A stretch of 58,953 bases of DNA from an uncultured Oscillospiraceae bacterium (GTDB lineage: Bacteria; Bacillota; Clostridia; Oscillospirales; Ruminococcaceae). Shown here piece after piece: positions 42,329 through 50,141 of this stretch; within the stretch, counting starts at the first letter, position 1; each line of letters starts with the position of its first letter. The notes beneath the pieces are model-generated. The model saw only the letters and a program-made list of their open reading frames with translations, searched no databases and had not been told where the DNA came from. The position numbers were made by a program, and so were the translations under genes. The DNA lies in NCBI GenBank assembly GCA_900542145.1, contig UQMF01000015.1:1-58953 (forward strand). Reading direction: 5' to 3'.

Positions 42329-43021
42329 ATGATACTAGGCATAGACAGTTCCGCGGTATCCGCCGGCTGCGCGCTTATGGACGACAGCGGCAGGATAATC
42401 GCAGAGCAGTTTCTTAACACTAAGCATACGCATTCACAGACGCTGCTCCCGATGGTGGAGAGCATGATGAAATGCGCTGGTGTGACTGTAGACGACCTTG
42501 ACGCAGCGGCGGTGACTGTGGGTCCGGGTTCATTCACCGGGCTGCGTATCGGGGTTTCCACTGTGAAGGGAATGTGCTTCGGCGCCGGGAAGAAGTGTAT
42601 CGCGGTTTCCTCGCTTGAGGCGATCGCGTATAATTTCCCGAGTATCGACGGCACGATAGTCTGCTGCATGGACGCACGCTGCGGTCAGGTGTACAATGCT
42701 GTATTCCGCAGCGAGGGCGGAGTCATTACGCGCCTGTGCGACGACCGGGCAATACGCCTGGAGGACCTGGCAAAGGAGTTGGATTCCATATCCGGCAGGG
42801 TGATACTCGCCGGCGACGGCGCAGAGCTGGCGCACAAGGCAACGGAGCAGAAATACGATCTTGCGCCGTACCCCCTGCGGTTTCAGCGCGGAAGCGGCGT
42901 GTGCTTCGCGGCGCAGGGTAAGGCGCAGATAGACCCGGCGGCGCTCATGCCGAGCTATCTCAGACTCCCCCAGGCGGAGCGCGAGCGGCTTGCCCGGGAG
43001 GGTAAGCCCGTGAATGAGTGA
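42329..43021 (+). CDS. tsaB: tRNA threonylcarbamoyladenosine biosynthesis protein TsaB
   Basis: The 230-residue protein has the ASKHA-type N-terminus (ILGIDSSAVSAGCAL), the VGPGSFTGLRIGVSTVKG motif (about 63-80) and the usual length. TsaB pairs with TsaD, and TsaE drives the cycle. In many Firmicutes rimI and tsaD follow tsaB. Here neither does; only a 13-codon open frame (43014-43055) overlaps its stop. Expression is probably from the upstream fhs/tsaE transcript. Confidence 0.93.
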   Translation: MILGIDSSAVSAGCALMDDSGRIIAEQFLNTKHTHSQTLLPMVESMMKCAGVTVDDLDAAAVTVGPGSFTGLRIGVSTVKGMCFGAGKKCIAVSSLEAIAYNFPSIDGTIVCCMDARCGQVYNAVFRSEGGVITRLCDDRAIRLEDLAKELDSISGRVILAGDGAELAHKATEQKYDLAPYPLRFQRGSGVCFAAQGKAQIDPAALMPSYLRLPQAERERLAREGKPVNE

Positions 43022-43071
43022 TCTCCGGGAATCCGGTGATATATTTGAATTCTGAAAGAGAGGTATACATT

Positions 43072-43647
43072 ATGGTCAATCTTGTTAAGGGTCAGAAAGT
43101 GGAGCTGACAAAGAGCAACCCCGGGCTGACAAAGATCAACGCAGGTCTTGGCTGGGACGTGAACGGATTCGACAGCGGATCCGCATTCGACCTTGACGCC
43201 GAGGTATTTCTGCTGGGAAGCAACGGCAAGGTAACTTCCGACGGGGATTTCGTGTTCTACGGTAATCTGAAGCATTCATCCGGTGCGGTGGAGCATACCG
43301 GCGACAACCGTGACGGCGCGGGCGACGGCGATGATGAAACAATAAAGATCGACCTCAGCCTTGTTCCGCAGAACATCGACAGGATCGCATTCGCAGTAAC
43401 TATTTACGACGCGGAAACGCGCAGCCAGAACTTCGGTCAGGTGAGCAACGCCTTCATCAGGGTGTACAATCCCGAAAACGGCGAGGAGCTTATCCGCTAC
43501 GACCTTACCGAGGACTATTCCATTGAAACGGCGCTGATAATCGCGGAGCTTTACCGCCACAACGGCGAGTGGAAGTTCAACGCAGTAGGCGCAGGCTACC
43601 AGGGCGGACTTGAGGCTATCTGCCGCGGCTTTGGTGTGAACGTATAA
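43072..43647 (+). CDS. TerD family protein
   Basis: The 191-residue protein matches the TerD/TerE/CABP family: opening VNLVKGQKVELTK, then GLGWDVNGFDSGSAFDLDA and GDDETIKIDLSLVP, with the Asp-rich calcium-binding sites. TerD proteins occur in tellurite-resistance and stress operons and bind calcium. I choose ATG 43072 because a GAGAGG site precedes it and family members begin with this sequence. No other ter genes are next to it, so a tellurite role is not claimed. Confidence 0.9.
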   Translation: MVNLVKGQKVELTKSNPGLTKINAGLGWDVNGFDSGSAFDLDAEVFLLGSNGKVTSDGDFVFYGNLKHSSGAVEHTGDNRDGAGDGDDETIKIDLSLVPQNIDRIAFAVTIYDAETRSQNFGQVSNAFIRVYNPENGEELIRYDLTEDYSIETALIIAELYRHNGEWKFNAVGAGYQGGLEAICRGFGVNV

Positions 43648-43692
43648 TAAGGAGAGTTTTTTGAGTAATTCTAAATCGGAGATTGTTCGCTG

Positions 43693-43725
43693 ACCGGGAG
43701 GTTTGCGGACTGCATTCCTCCCGGT
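43693..43725 (+). terminator. Strong hairpin between terD and RNHCP gene
   Basis: ACCGGGAGG (43693-43701) pairs with CCTCCCGGT (43717-43725). There is no T-run, so it may be a weak terminator or an RNA-processing stem. Confidence 0.4.
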
Positions 43726-43764
43726 ACCTGAGGTAAACTTCGGATACTGTATGGAGGAAACGAC

Positions 43765-44190
43765 ATGAACCGTGAAAATAAACGCAAGCAATACGAAAAG
43801 GGATATTACAGGAATCACCCCTGCTGCGAGGTATTCACCTGCCGCGTCTGCGGAAGGACAGTGGTGCCGGCAGGCGCCGGGAGCGATCATAGGAATCACT
43901 GCCCGAACTGCCTGACGAGCCTGCATGTGGACAACGAGCCGGGGGACCGCCAGTCGGAGTGCGGCGGAATAATGGACGCGATAGCGCTGTGGATAAGGAA
44001 GAACGGAGAGTGTGCGGTGATACACCGCTGCCGCCGCTGCGGAGCGCTGTCCAGTAACCGCACAGCCGCAGACGACAATCCCATGAAGATAATGAGCATT
44101 GCTTTGAAGCCGCTTTGCGAGCCGCCGTTCCCTGTCGAGAGGATAGAGGAACTGACGCGCCTGATGGGCGGAGAGGGTTCATTGAAATAA
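43765..44190 (+). CDS. RNHCP domain zinc-finger protein
   Basis: The 141-residue protein belongs to the RNHCP family, named for the motif present here as RNHCPNCL. Four pairs of Cys/His ligands (CRVCG, CPNC, CGG, CRRCG) suggest two zinc sites. The conserved NRTAADDNP and PPFPVERIEEL segments are present. Function is unknown. GGAGGAAACGAC precedes the ATG, and a strong terminator ends the gene. Confidence 0.88.
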   Translation: MNRENKRKQYEKGYYRNHPCCEVFTCRVCGRTVVPAGAGSDHRNHCPNCLTSLHVDNEPGDRQSECGGIMDAIALWIRKNGECAVIHRCRRCGALSSNRTAADDNPMKIMSIALKPLCEPPFPVERIEELTRLMGGEGSLK

Positions 44191-44196
44191 AACCTG

Positions 44197-44227
44197 CAGG
44201 GGCTGCCAGAACAGCCCCTGTATTTTT
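44197..44227 (+). terminator. Terminator of the RNHCP gene
   Basis: CAGGGGCTG (44197-44205) pairs with CAGCCCCTG (44212-44220), followed by TATTTTT. Confidence 0.85.
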
Positions 44228-44330
44228 ATGCCCGTATGATTCGTTCTACGGCGGACAAGATATTGAGTGTTATTGTTTATGTGCACAGCCATTCGGGAAT
44301 ATATCCCCGGCTTTTTGTCTATTACGGCTA

Positions 44331-44359
44331 TTGAAAATTATATAACAATATGCTAAAAT
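44331..44359 (+). promoter_or_regulatory. Promoter of the phosphofructokinase gene
   Basis: TTGAAA (44331-44336) and TAAAAT (44354-44359) are 17 bases apart, 44 bases before the ATG. Confidence 0.7.
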
Positions 44360-44403
44360 TATATCAGGATTTTCCCACAGAGATAATTCAGGAGGACGAA
44401 AGA

Positions 44404-45615
44404 ATGTTCAATATTGCAGTGGCACAGTCCGGCGGCCCCACAGCCGCCATAAATGCGAGTCTGACCGGCGTATTCAACGGCGCGGAGCAGAACAGCGAGG
44501 TAGACGAGATATTCGGCGCCGAAAATGGAATCGAGGGTATCCTCGGCGACAGACTGCTGAATCTGCGCAGCATACTGATGGACGACCATGACAAGCAGCT
44601 GCTCATGACCACGCCGTCAACGATACTCGGCTCCTGCCGATTCAAGCTGAAGGACTGGCACGAGGACGAAACGGATTACCTCCGCATTACAGAGGTGTTC
44701 AACCGCCACAATATCCGGGCATTCTTCTACATCGGCGGAAATGACTCGATGGACACCGTTATGAAGCTGCACAGCTACTTCACGGCAAAGGATATACGAA
44801 TCCGCGTCATTGGTGTTCCAAAGACCATCGACAACGACGTTACTGAAACCGACCACACTCCGGGATTCGGCTCTGCGGCGAAGTACGTTGCTGCGACCCT
44901 CCAGGAGATAATCCGCGACAGCCGCGTGTATTCCATTCCCTCGGTCACCATAGTTGAGATCATGGGCAGGGACGCCGGCTGGCTGGCGGCAAGTTCCTGC
45001 GTACTGCGCGCAAACGGCGAGCCTGCGCCGCACATGATATATCTCCCGGAGGGTGAGTTCTCCCCCGAGAAGTACCTTGAGGACGTCAAGCAGGCGCAGC
45101 TTCGATACAAGGCGGTGATCGTGGCGGTGTCCGAGGGAATCACCCCCGGCGATGGATTCCACTCCTCCGAGGCGGTGGACGCATTCGGGCATAAGTACCT
45201 TTCCGGAATCGGGAAGTGGCTGGAGGAATACACCAAGGAAAACATCGGCTGCAAGGTGCGCTCCATCGAGCTTAACGTAATGCAGCGGTGCAGCTCCCAT
45301 ATAGCCTCCCTTACCGATATAAACGAGGCTGAGCGGATCGGCAGGGAAGCGGTGCAGTTCGCGCTGGAGTACGGCAGAAGCGGAGTTATGATGGCGTTCC
45401 ATCGTATCAGCAACAATCCCTACCGCGTGGAGATCGTGGCAGCGGACATCAATAAGGTCGCGAACCAGGAGAAGAAGTTCCCCCGGGAGTGGATAAACGA
45501 AGCCGGGAATAACGTTACAGTGGACGCGCTGAATTATTTCCTGCCGCTTATCCAGGGAGAGCCACAGGTGGAGTACCGCAACGGAATCCCGGTGCATTTC
45601 AGACTGGATCAGTAA
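44404..45615 (+). CDS. 6-phosphofructokinase, pyrophosphate-type
   Basis: The 403-residue enzyme phosphorylates fructose-6-phosphate in glycolysis. The motif PKTIDNDVTETDHTPGFGS has Lys where ATP-dependent enzymes have Gly (PGTIDND), and the first phosphate loop reads GGNDS rather than GGDGS. Both changes mark the PPi-dependent group. Catalytic TIDND Asp residues are intact. ATG 44404 is chosen because AGGAGG lies 8 bases before it; the frame upstream to 44350 overlaps the promoter. Use of PPi is typical of many anaerobic Clostridia but is inferred. Confidence 0.92.
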   Translation: MFNIAVAQSGGPTAAINASLTGVFNGAEQNSEVDEIFGAENGIEGILGDRLLNLRSILMDDHDKQLLMTTPSTILGSCRFKLKDWHEDETDYLRITEVFNRHNIRAFFYIGGNDSMDTVMKLHSYFTAKDIRIRVIGVPKTIDNDVTETDHTPGFGSAAKYVAATLQEIIRDSRVYSIPSVTIVEIMGRDAGWLAASSCVLRANGEPAPHMIYLPEGEFSPEKYLEDVKQAQLRYKAVIVAVSEGITPGDGFHSSEAVDAFGHKYLSGIGKWLEEYTKENIGCKVRSIELNVMQRCSSHIASLTDINEAERIGREAVQFALEYGRSGVMMAFHRISNNPYRVEIVAADINKVANQEKKFPREWINEAGNNVTVDALNYFLPLIQGEPQVEYRNGIPVHFRLDQ

Positions 45616-45624
45616 AATAATATT

Positions 45625-45660
45625 GGACTGCAACGTAATGATAATGTTGCAGTCCGTTTT
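45625..45660. terminator. Bidirectional terminator
   Basis: GGACTGCAAC (45625-45634) pairs perfectly with GTTGCAGTCC (45646-45655), followed by GTTTTT. It ends the phosphofructokinase gene and lies at the end of the facing ImmA gene. Confidence 0.85.
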
Positions 45661-46358
45661 TATATCGCCATAGGCTGGCGGCTGTTCCTCGCCAGATACT
45701 GTTCATATCCGTCGTGCGCGGCGCGGTGGCTGATGTAGTTGCTGATGAACGGCGAGAACTGCACGAAAAGCTCCCTGTCGATGTCCCGGCGGAGGAATAC
45801 GCTCCGGGGCTCGGTGTATTCCGGGATCTCGTCGGCGGAGAAATCCGCAATGTTCCGCAGTCCGGAGCGGTATAGGTCCTCCTGCTCCCGGCGCAGCCGT
45901 GTAAGCTCTGTGAACCGTATTTCCGCCGCCTGCCGTGAGATCCCACACAGGCGCTCTATCTCGGCAGCGGAGGAAACTCCGCAGAAATGCAGGACAGGCA
46001 GCGGCGCAAGTACCTCTGCGGCGAAGCGGTCGGCTTCCTTCTCCTGCGCCGGGGTGGGAGCGCTGCTTTCGCTGACGATGTGTCCGGAAAGTATGTGCCC
46101 CAGTTCATGTGCGGCAGTCCATTTCCGGCGCGGCTGGTGGCACAGGCAGGTGTTCAGCACGCAAAGGAACCTCCCGTCGGTGAGCAGGCTGAATCCGCCC
46201 CGGCTGGCGTAGGTGTAGAGCTCCTGCCGGGAGATGTCGTAGACCCGCGTGAACTCGTCGTAGGTGACTATCTTTATCCCGAAGCAGTCCGCCAGGGAGT
46301 AAATGCTCGTCGGGAGGGATTCCGCCCCGGCGCGGATAAGTGCCTGAGTACCTGTCAT
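45660..46358 (-). CDS. ImmA/IrrE family metallopeptidase
   Basis: The 232-residue protein has the zinc protease motif HELGH at 84-88 followed by SGH, with the third ligand in the EADRFAAEVLAP segment near 108. In ICEBs1 and many phages, ImmA cleaves the partner XRE repressor ImmR to trigger induction. The preceding gene is an XRE regulator whose stop overlaps this start by four bases, the typical arrangement. So the pair probably forms a protease-controlled switch. No integrase or structural genes are visible. Confidence 0.88.
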   Translation of the reverse strand: MTGTQALIRAGAESLPTSIYSLADCFGIKIVTYDEFTRVYDISRQELYTYASRGGFSLLTDGRFLCVLNTCLCHQPRRKWTAAHELGHILSGHIVSESSAPTPAQEKEADRFAAEVLAPLPVLHFCGVSSAAEIERLCGISRQAAEIRFTELTRLRREQEDLYRSGLRNIADFSADEIPEYTEPRSVFLRRDIDRELFVQFSPFISNYISHRAAHDGYEQYLARNSRQPMAI

Positions 46359-46792
46359 AGCTTGTCCTTTCTGTCGTCCGGCTGGTCGAGTATGCTCCCG
46401 GCGCCCTCGCGCCTTTTAAGCCGCAGCGTGTGCTGGGAGGGATCCCGGGAGAAGCTCCTTGCGGCGACTGCAGTCAGTCCGTCGGTGCACCTGCGGTATT
46501 CTATTTCGGTGCAGGCGTCCACAAGCTCCCGTCCATGCTCGTCGAGTTCACGGTACCTTGCGAGATGTATCTGCGCCGGTGAAAGCTTCGCATTGTAGTA
46601 ATCCGCGAACAGTTCGTTAGGCTCGCAGGAAAGCGCGGTGAACAGCCGGTAGAGTACTTCCTCCTTTGGGTGACTTATCTCACGTTCGTAGTTACCCACC
46701 GCAGACGGAGTCACTCCAAGCCGCCGGGCAAGCTCCTCCTGAGTGATTCCCTCGCGTTCCCTGAGGGCGCGTATCCTTGTGCCGATTCCCAT
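46355..46792 (-). CDS. XRE-family transcriptional regulator
   Basis: The 145-residue protein has a helix-turn-helix at about 5-58 (LREREGITQEELARRLGVTPSAVGNYER is the first part). A charged C-terminal region follows (EPNELFADYYNAK and on), which may be the ImmA target. It should bind the symmetric operator at 47252-47295. It is followed with a 4-base overlap by ImmA and preceded 25 bases away by the sigma-like gene. The order sigma-like, repressor, protease suggests a small regulatory module. Confidence 0.88.
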   Translation of the reverse strand: MGIGTRIRALREREGITQEELARRLGVTPSAVGNYEREISHPKEEVLYRLFTALSCEPNELFADYYNAKLSPAQIHLARYRELDEHGRELVDACTEIEYRRCTDGLTAVAARSFSRDPSQHTLRLKRREGAGSILDQPDDRKDKL

Positions 46793-46817
46793 ATTGTTCT
46801 CCTTTCAGTTATGTGAG

Positions 46818-47237
46818 TTAGGCTCGTGCGGCGTTTTTTCCATCGCCGCGCGGAATATCTCCGCCGTACCTTTTCAGAAGCTTCTCAAGGGCGCTTTTTC
46901 GCAGCATGAATACGCGCCGTTCGCTCATGTACAGGTCGTACGAAAGCTGCTGCCAGTTCTTTGCCAGTATGTAGTAGCCCTCAATAACGCTGCGCTCCTC
47001 CCCAGTCAGGAAGCTGATATAGCGCAGGGCGTCCGCCTTTGCGTCGCACATGAGGTCGATCCGGTCGTTCAGCTGCTTTTCCAGGCGCGCAAGCTTTTCT
47101 ACGGTCTGTTGTGCATATGCGGTGGAATCATGTGCACGTCTGGCGATGCGTTCCAACCGCTCAATATGTTCCAGCTGTGTGGATACTTCAAGCTCCATGG
47201 AGCGTGCACGCTCAAGGACTTTTATAACGTCAGCCAC
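46818..47237 (-). CDS. Sigma-like/DUF1492-type phage regulator
   Basis: The 139-residue protein is helical, with a long coiled region (about 15-85) and a C-terminal sigma-70 region 4-like helix-turn-helix (LTGEERSVIEGYYILAKNWQQL is the core). This resembles DUF1492/RinA-type late transcription regulators of phages and mobile elements. GTG at 47237 is chosen because AGGAG (47250-47246) is eight bases away; the frame upstream to 47258 enters the operator. It leads the three-gene module and may regulate it or an absent element. Confidence 0.7.
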   Translation of the reverse strand: MADVIKVLERARSMELEVSTQLEHIERLERIARRAHDSTAYAQQTVEKLARLEKQLNDRIDLMCDAKADALRYISFLTGEERSVIEGYYILAKNWQQLSYDLYMSERRVFMLRKSALEKLLKRYGGDIPRGDGKNAARA

Positions 47238-47251
47238 TTTTATCACTCCTC

Positions 47252-47295
47252 TGTTCACAAATCTCCGTGTTCATGAACACGACTTTGCATGAACA
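47252..47295. promoter_or_regulatory. Symmetric 44-bp operator of the XRE module
   Basis: The layout is TGTTCA, 10 bases, TGTTCATGAACA, 10 bases, TGAACA, an exact dyad. The centre extends to the perfect palindrome CGTGTTCATGAACACG (47266-47281). It starts just past the -10 box, so a repressor bound here would cover the transcript start. The XRE protein is the likely binder. Confidence 0.75.
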
Positions 47296-47296
47296 A

Positions 47297-47326
47297 ATTA
47301 TATCACAAGTTACTTGGTGTTGTCAA
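47297..47326 (-). promoter_or_regulatory. Promoter of the XRE/ImmA module
   Basis: On the minus strand TTGACA (47326-47321) and TATAAT (47302-47297) have an 18-base spacer. The -10 abuts the operator. Confidence 0.75.
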
Positions 47327-47698
47327 GGGGGTAACTGCAATTTTTTTGACATAGGGAGAGAAAAGCAGCGAATCTCGCTTTTTATAGCCAGCAAAATGAA
47401 ATTTTTTGTTTGCAATATTTCATAAATCGGCTTTTGGGCGTGTACTGGGATATGTAACAATTCCTATGTGGCATGTATGCATTACGCTTGGACGGCTTTA
47501 CAGCGCCGTTTGTTCTGTGCGCCGGCACAATCGCTTTAACTGGAAACCAGGTGGATTTCTGCACGTTTTTGCAGGAATGCAGATACGAAGCAGGTTTTTT
47601 TAGTAAATAATACTGTGCAAAGTATCTAATTTCAGCATGACTGTATTGTAGCAAATCAACAAAAAGCATTTTTGCAATGAAAAAATCTCAAAATCATC
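47327..47698. other. Non-coding gap with short hairpins
   Basis: No convincing gene is present. The region is AT-rich and contains GCGA-ATC-TCGC followed by TTTTT (47371-47386), an ACGGC/GCCGT dyad, and a stretch with CTGCA/TGCAG repeats ending in TTTTTTT (about 47592-47600). A small RNA is possible but unsupported. Confidence 0.35.
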
Positions 47699-47727
47699 TT
47701 GCAAAATCATAGAACATGTTGTATAAT
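47699..47727 (+). promoter_or_regulatory. Promoter of gdhA
   Basis: TTGCAA (47699-47704) and TATAAT (47722-47727) are 17 bases apart. The leader to the ATG is about 95 bases and GC-rich, with AGGAGG close to the start. Confidence 0.75.
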
Positions 47728-47828
47728 GTATACAGTCCGTAGGGCTGCGGCACATTCAGGCAGAGTCGCCGAGAAAGACCGGAGCATATACCGCCTGCGG
47801 AGGAATTTATTTAGGAGGTTGCTTAACA

Positions 47829-49181
47829 ATGGCGTTAACTAACAAGTATCTCGCAGACTTACTGGAGACCGTAAAGAAGAGAAACCCCGGCGAGCCCGAG
47901 TTCATTCAGGCAGTTACAGAGGTTTTTGAGACCCTTCAGCCGGTTGCTGAAAAGAGACAGGACCTCATCGACGCAGGCGTATTCGACAGAATCGTTGAGC
48001 CTGAGAGACAGATCATCTTCCGCGTTCCGTGGGTAGACGACAACGGCAAGGTACAGGTAAACAGAGGTTTCCGTATCCAGTTCAACTCCGCGATCGGTCC
48101 GTACAAGGGCGGTATCAGACTCCACCCCTCCGTATATATCGGTATCATCAAGTTCCTCGGCTTCGAGCAGATCTTCAAGAACTCCCTGACCACACTTCCT
48201 ATGGGCGGCGGCAAGGGCGGTTCCGACTTCGACCCTAAGGGCAAGTCCGACGGAGAGGTTATGCGTTTCTGCCAGAGCTTTATGACTGAGCTTTGCAGAC
48301 ACATCGGTCCTGACTGCGACGTTCCTGCCGGCGATATCGGTACCGGCGGACGTGAGATCGGCTACATGTTCGGTCAGTACAAGAGAATCCGCGACGAGTT
48401 CTCCGGCGTTCTTACTGGTAAGGGCCTTACATACGGCGGTTCTCTCGCAAGAACCGAGGCTACCGGTTTTGGTCTGTGCTACTTCACTGACGAGATGCTC
48501 AAGGCTAACGGCAAGAGCTTCAAGAATCAGACTGTTATCATCTCCGGATCCGGCAACGTTGCTATCTACGCAACCAAGAAGGCTACCGAGCTTGGCGGCA
48601 AGGTAGTTACCGTATCCGATTCTAACGGATATATCTACGACCCGGACGGCATTGAACTTGATGTAGTTAAGCAGATCAAGGAAGTTGAGCGCGGCAGAAT
48701 CAAGGAGTATGTCAATAGAACATCTCACAAGAACGCTGAGTACCACGATGGCAGCGTCTGGGGCGCTAAGATCAAGGCTGACATCGCTCTGCCCTGCGCA
48801 ACCCAGAACGAGATCAACGGCGACTTCGCCAAGAACCTCGCTGAGAACGGCGTATATGCAGTAGCAGAGGGCGCTAACATGCCTTCTACTCCTGAGGCTA
48901 TCGAGGTTTACTTCGCTAACAAGATGCTCTACGGTCCTGCAAAGGCTGCAAACGCAGGCGGCGTAGCTACCTCCGGTCTTGAGATGAGCCAGAACTCCAT
49001 CAGATACAGCTGGACCTTCGAGGAAGTTGACGAGAAGCTCCACAACATCATGGTATCCATCTTCAAGAGCTGCGACGAGGCTGCCAAGGAGTACGGCATG
49101 CCCGGCAACTACATGGCAGGCGCTAACATCGCCGGCTTCCTGAAGGTTGCAGAGGCTATGAAGGCTCAGGGCTGCGTTTAA
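47829..49181 (+). CDS. gdhA: NADP-specific glutamate dehydrogenase
   Basis: The 450-residue enzyme aminates 2-oxoglutarate with ammonia and NADPH to give glutamate. The substrate site PMGGGKGGSDFDPKGKSDGEVMRFCQ (core KGGSDFDPKGK near 133), the Rossmann GSGNVAIYA and the family C-terminus are all present. Length is the norm for hexameric NADP-type enzymes. Codon choice looks unusually biased towards a few codons, as in highly expressed genes. AGGAGG precedes the ATG. A 60-codon gene follows 18 bases later. Confidence 0.96.
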   Translation: MALTNKYLADLLETVKKRNPGEPEFIQAVTEVFETLQPVAEKRQDLIDAGVFDRIVEPERQIIFRVPWVDDNGKVQVNRGFRIQFNSAIGPYKGGIRLHPSVYIGIIKFLGFEQIFKNSLTTLPMGGGKGGSDFDPKGKSDGEVMRFCQSFMTELCRHIGPDCDVPAGDIGTGGREIGYMFGQYKRIRDEFSGVLTGKGLTYGGSLARTEATGFGLCYFTDEMLKANGKSFKNQTVIISGSGNVAIYATKKATELGGKVVTVSDSNGYIYDPDGIELDVVKQIKEVERGRIKEYVNRTSHKNAEYHDGSVWGAKIKADIALPCATQNEINGDFAKNLAENGVYAVAEGANMPSTPEAIEVYFANKMLYGPAKAANAGGVATSGLEMSQNSIRYSWTFEEVDEKLHNIMVSIFKSCDEAAKEYGMPGNYMAGANIAGFLKVAEAMKAQGCV

Positions 49182-49199
49182 TGCAGAGCCGGTGGCGCT

Positions 49200-49382
49200 A
49201 TGAGTGAAAAGAAAACTCACACGATGAAGCAGGACGCTGACCTCGTCCGTGGAAACAAGAAGCCGCAGGATGTTGAGCTGCACACCGAGCTTCACCCCGA
49301 CGACAGAAAGCCGGGAAAAGGCGCAAAGGAAAGCAAGCGGTTCCATGAAAACTGCAACTTCAACCTTGACCACACCAAATAA
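49200..49382 (+). CDS. Small hydrophilic protein downstream of gdhA
   Basis: This 60-residue, highly charged protein (rich in Lys, His, Asp, Glu; no hydrophobic segment) is not recognised. It is on the gdhA transcript, 18 bases after its stop and just before a strong terminator. The ribosome site is weak. Codon bias resembles gdhA at the 3' end. It could be a real small protein, but I have no family support. Confidence 0.5.
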   Translation: MSEKKTHTMKQDADLVRGNKKPQDVELHTELHPDDRKPGKGAKESKRFHENCNFNLDHTK

Positions 49383-49388
49383 TACCAG

Positions 49389-49417
49389 AACCTCCCTGTG
49401 CTGCAGGGAGGTTTTTT
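49389..49417 (+). terminator. Terminator of gdhA transcript
   Basis: AACCTCCCTG (49389-49398) pairs with CAGGGAGGTT (49404-49413), followed by a T-run. Confidence 0.9.
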
Positions 49418-49502
49418 ATTGGAAGAGCCTACAATAAAAGGTAATCAAATTTGTTAAAATCGCTAATATTACTCAAAAGATATAAATTTGTGTGTAAATG
49501 TA

Positions 49503-49531
49503 TTGACAAAATGTGGCTTATTGTGTATAAT
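49503..49531 (+). promoter_or_regulatory. Consensus promoter of the DUF4234 gene
   Basis: TTGACA (49503-49508) and TATAAT (49526-49531) are 17 bases apart, an exact consensus match. Confidence 0.85.
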
Positions 49532-49585
49532 TAAACCAATCTCATCGGGATACAACGATGAAATACATAAAAAGGAGAATTTATT

Positions 49586-50092
49586 ATGGTTTGTACAAAT
49601 TGCGGTAGCGAAATGGCAGATGGTGCTGTTGCTTGTCCTGCATGCGGTGCGCTGACTAATGGAGTACAGAATGCTAATTATTCCAACGCTCCTGCGCTTA
49701 AGCTGAAGGCTAACTATTCCCTGGTAAAGTACATTTTCCTGGGCATTATCACTCTGGGTATTTATCCGATCGTTGTCATGTCCTCTATTTCCGAGAGGAT
49801 CAATCTCATAGCTTCACGCTATGATAACAGGAGAACGATGCATTTCTGTCTGCTGTGCTTCCTGGTTGCCGGTCTCACACTGGGCATTGGCGGAATCGTA
49901 TGGTATCATAACCTTTCTGACAGAGTCGGCAATGAACTTAAAAGACGTGGCATTCCCATAGAGTTCGGCGCTTCCACTTATTGGCTCTGGAATGTACTGG
50001 GTTCACTTATCGTTGTTGGCCCGTTCGTTTACATGGCTAAGTTATTAAGCGCAATGAACGCTCTCTGCGAGGACTACAACGTTAAGGGCTGA
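49586..50092 (+). CDS. Zinc-ribbon plus DUF4234 membrane protein
   Basis: The 168-residue protein has an N-terminal zinc ribbon (Cys 3, 6, 17, 20). A DUF4234 membrane region follows, with LVKYIFLGIITLGIYPIV and two to three further hydrophobic segments plus the conserved WYHNLSDRVGNELKRRG. Function is unknown; the family is widespread in Firmicutes. AAAGGAG precedes ATG 49586. It has its own promoter and terminator. Confidence 0.85.
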   Translation: MVCTNCGSEMADGAVACPACGALTNGVQNANYSNAPALKLKANYSLVKYIFLGIITLGIYPIVVMSSISERINLIASRYDNRRTMHFCLLCFLVAGLTLGIGGIVWYHNLSDRVGNELKRRGIPIEFGASTYWLWNVLGSLIVVGPFVYMAKLLSAMNALCEDYNVKG

Positions 50093-50113
50093 TGTTGGTG
50101 CGTGAATAAATTG

Positions 50114-50141
50114 TGAGAGGATTTCGGTCCTCTCATTTTTT
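50114..50141 (+). terminator. Terminator of the DUF4234 gene
   Basis: TGAGAGGA (50114-50121) pairs with TCCTCTCA (50128-50135), followed by six T. Confidence 0.85.

Noticed and set aside
43072..43647. Tellurite resistance operon
   Set aside because: Only one TerD-family gene is present, without terZABC partners.
43662..43694. Ten-codon TTG open frame after terD with a ribosome-like site
   Set aside because: It is too short and has no coding support; chance or a lost gene start is more likely.
45660..47326. Complete prophage or integrative element
   Set aside because: Only three regulatory genes are present; there is no integrase, capsid, relaxase or attachment-site pair in the flanks.
47382..47669. 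95-codon minus-strand frame upstream of gdhA
   Set aside because: It has a composition unlike nearby genes, no ribosome site and no family match.
47859..49373. 504-codon open frame antisense to gdhA
   Set aside because: It is a shadow caused by the strong codon bias of gdhA; no motif, promoter or ribosome site.
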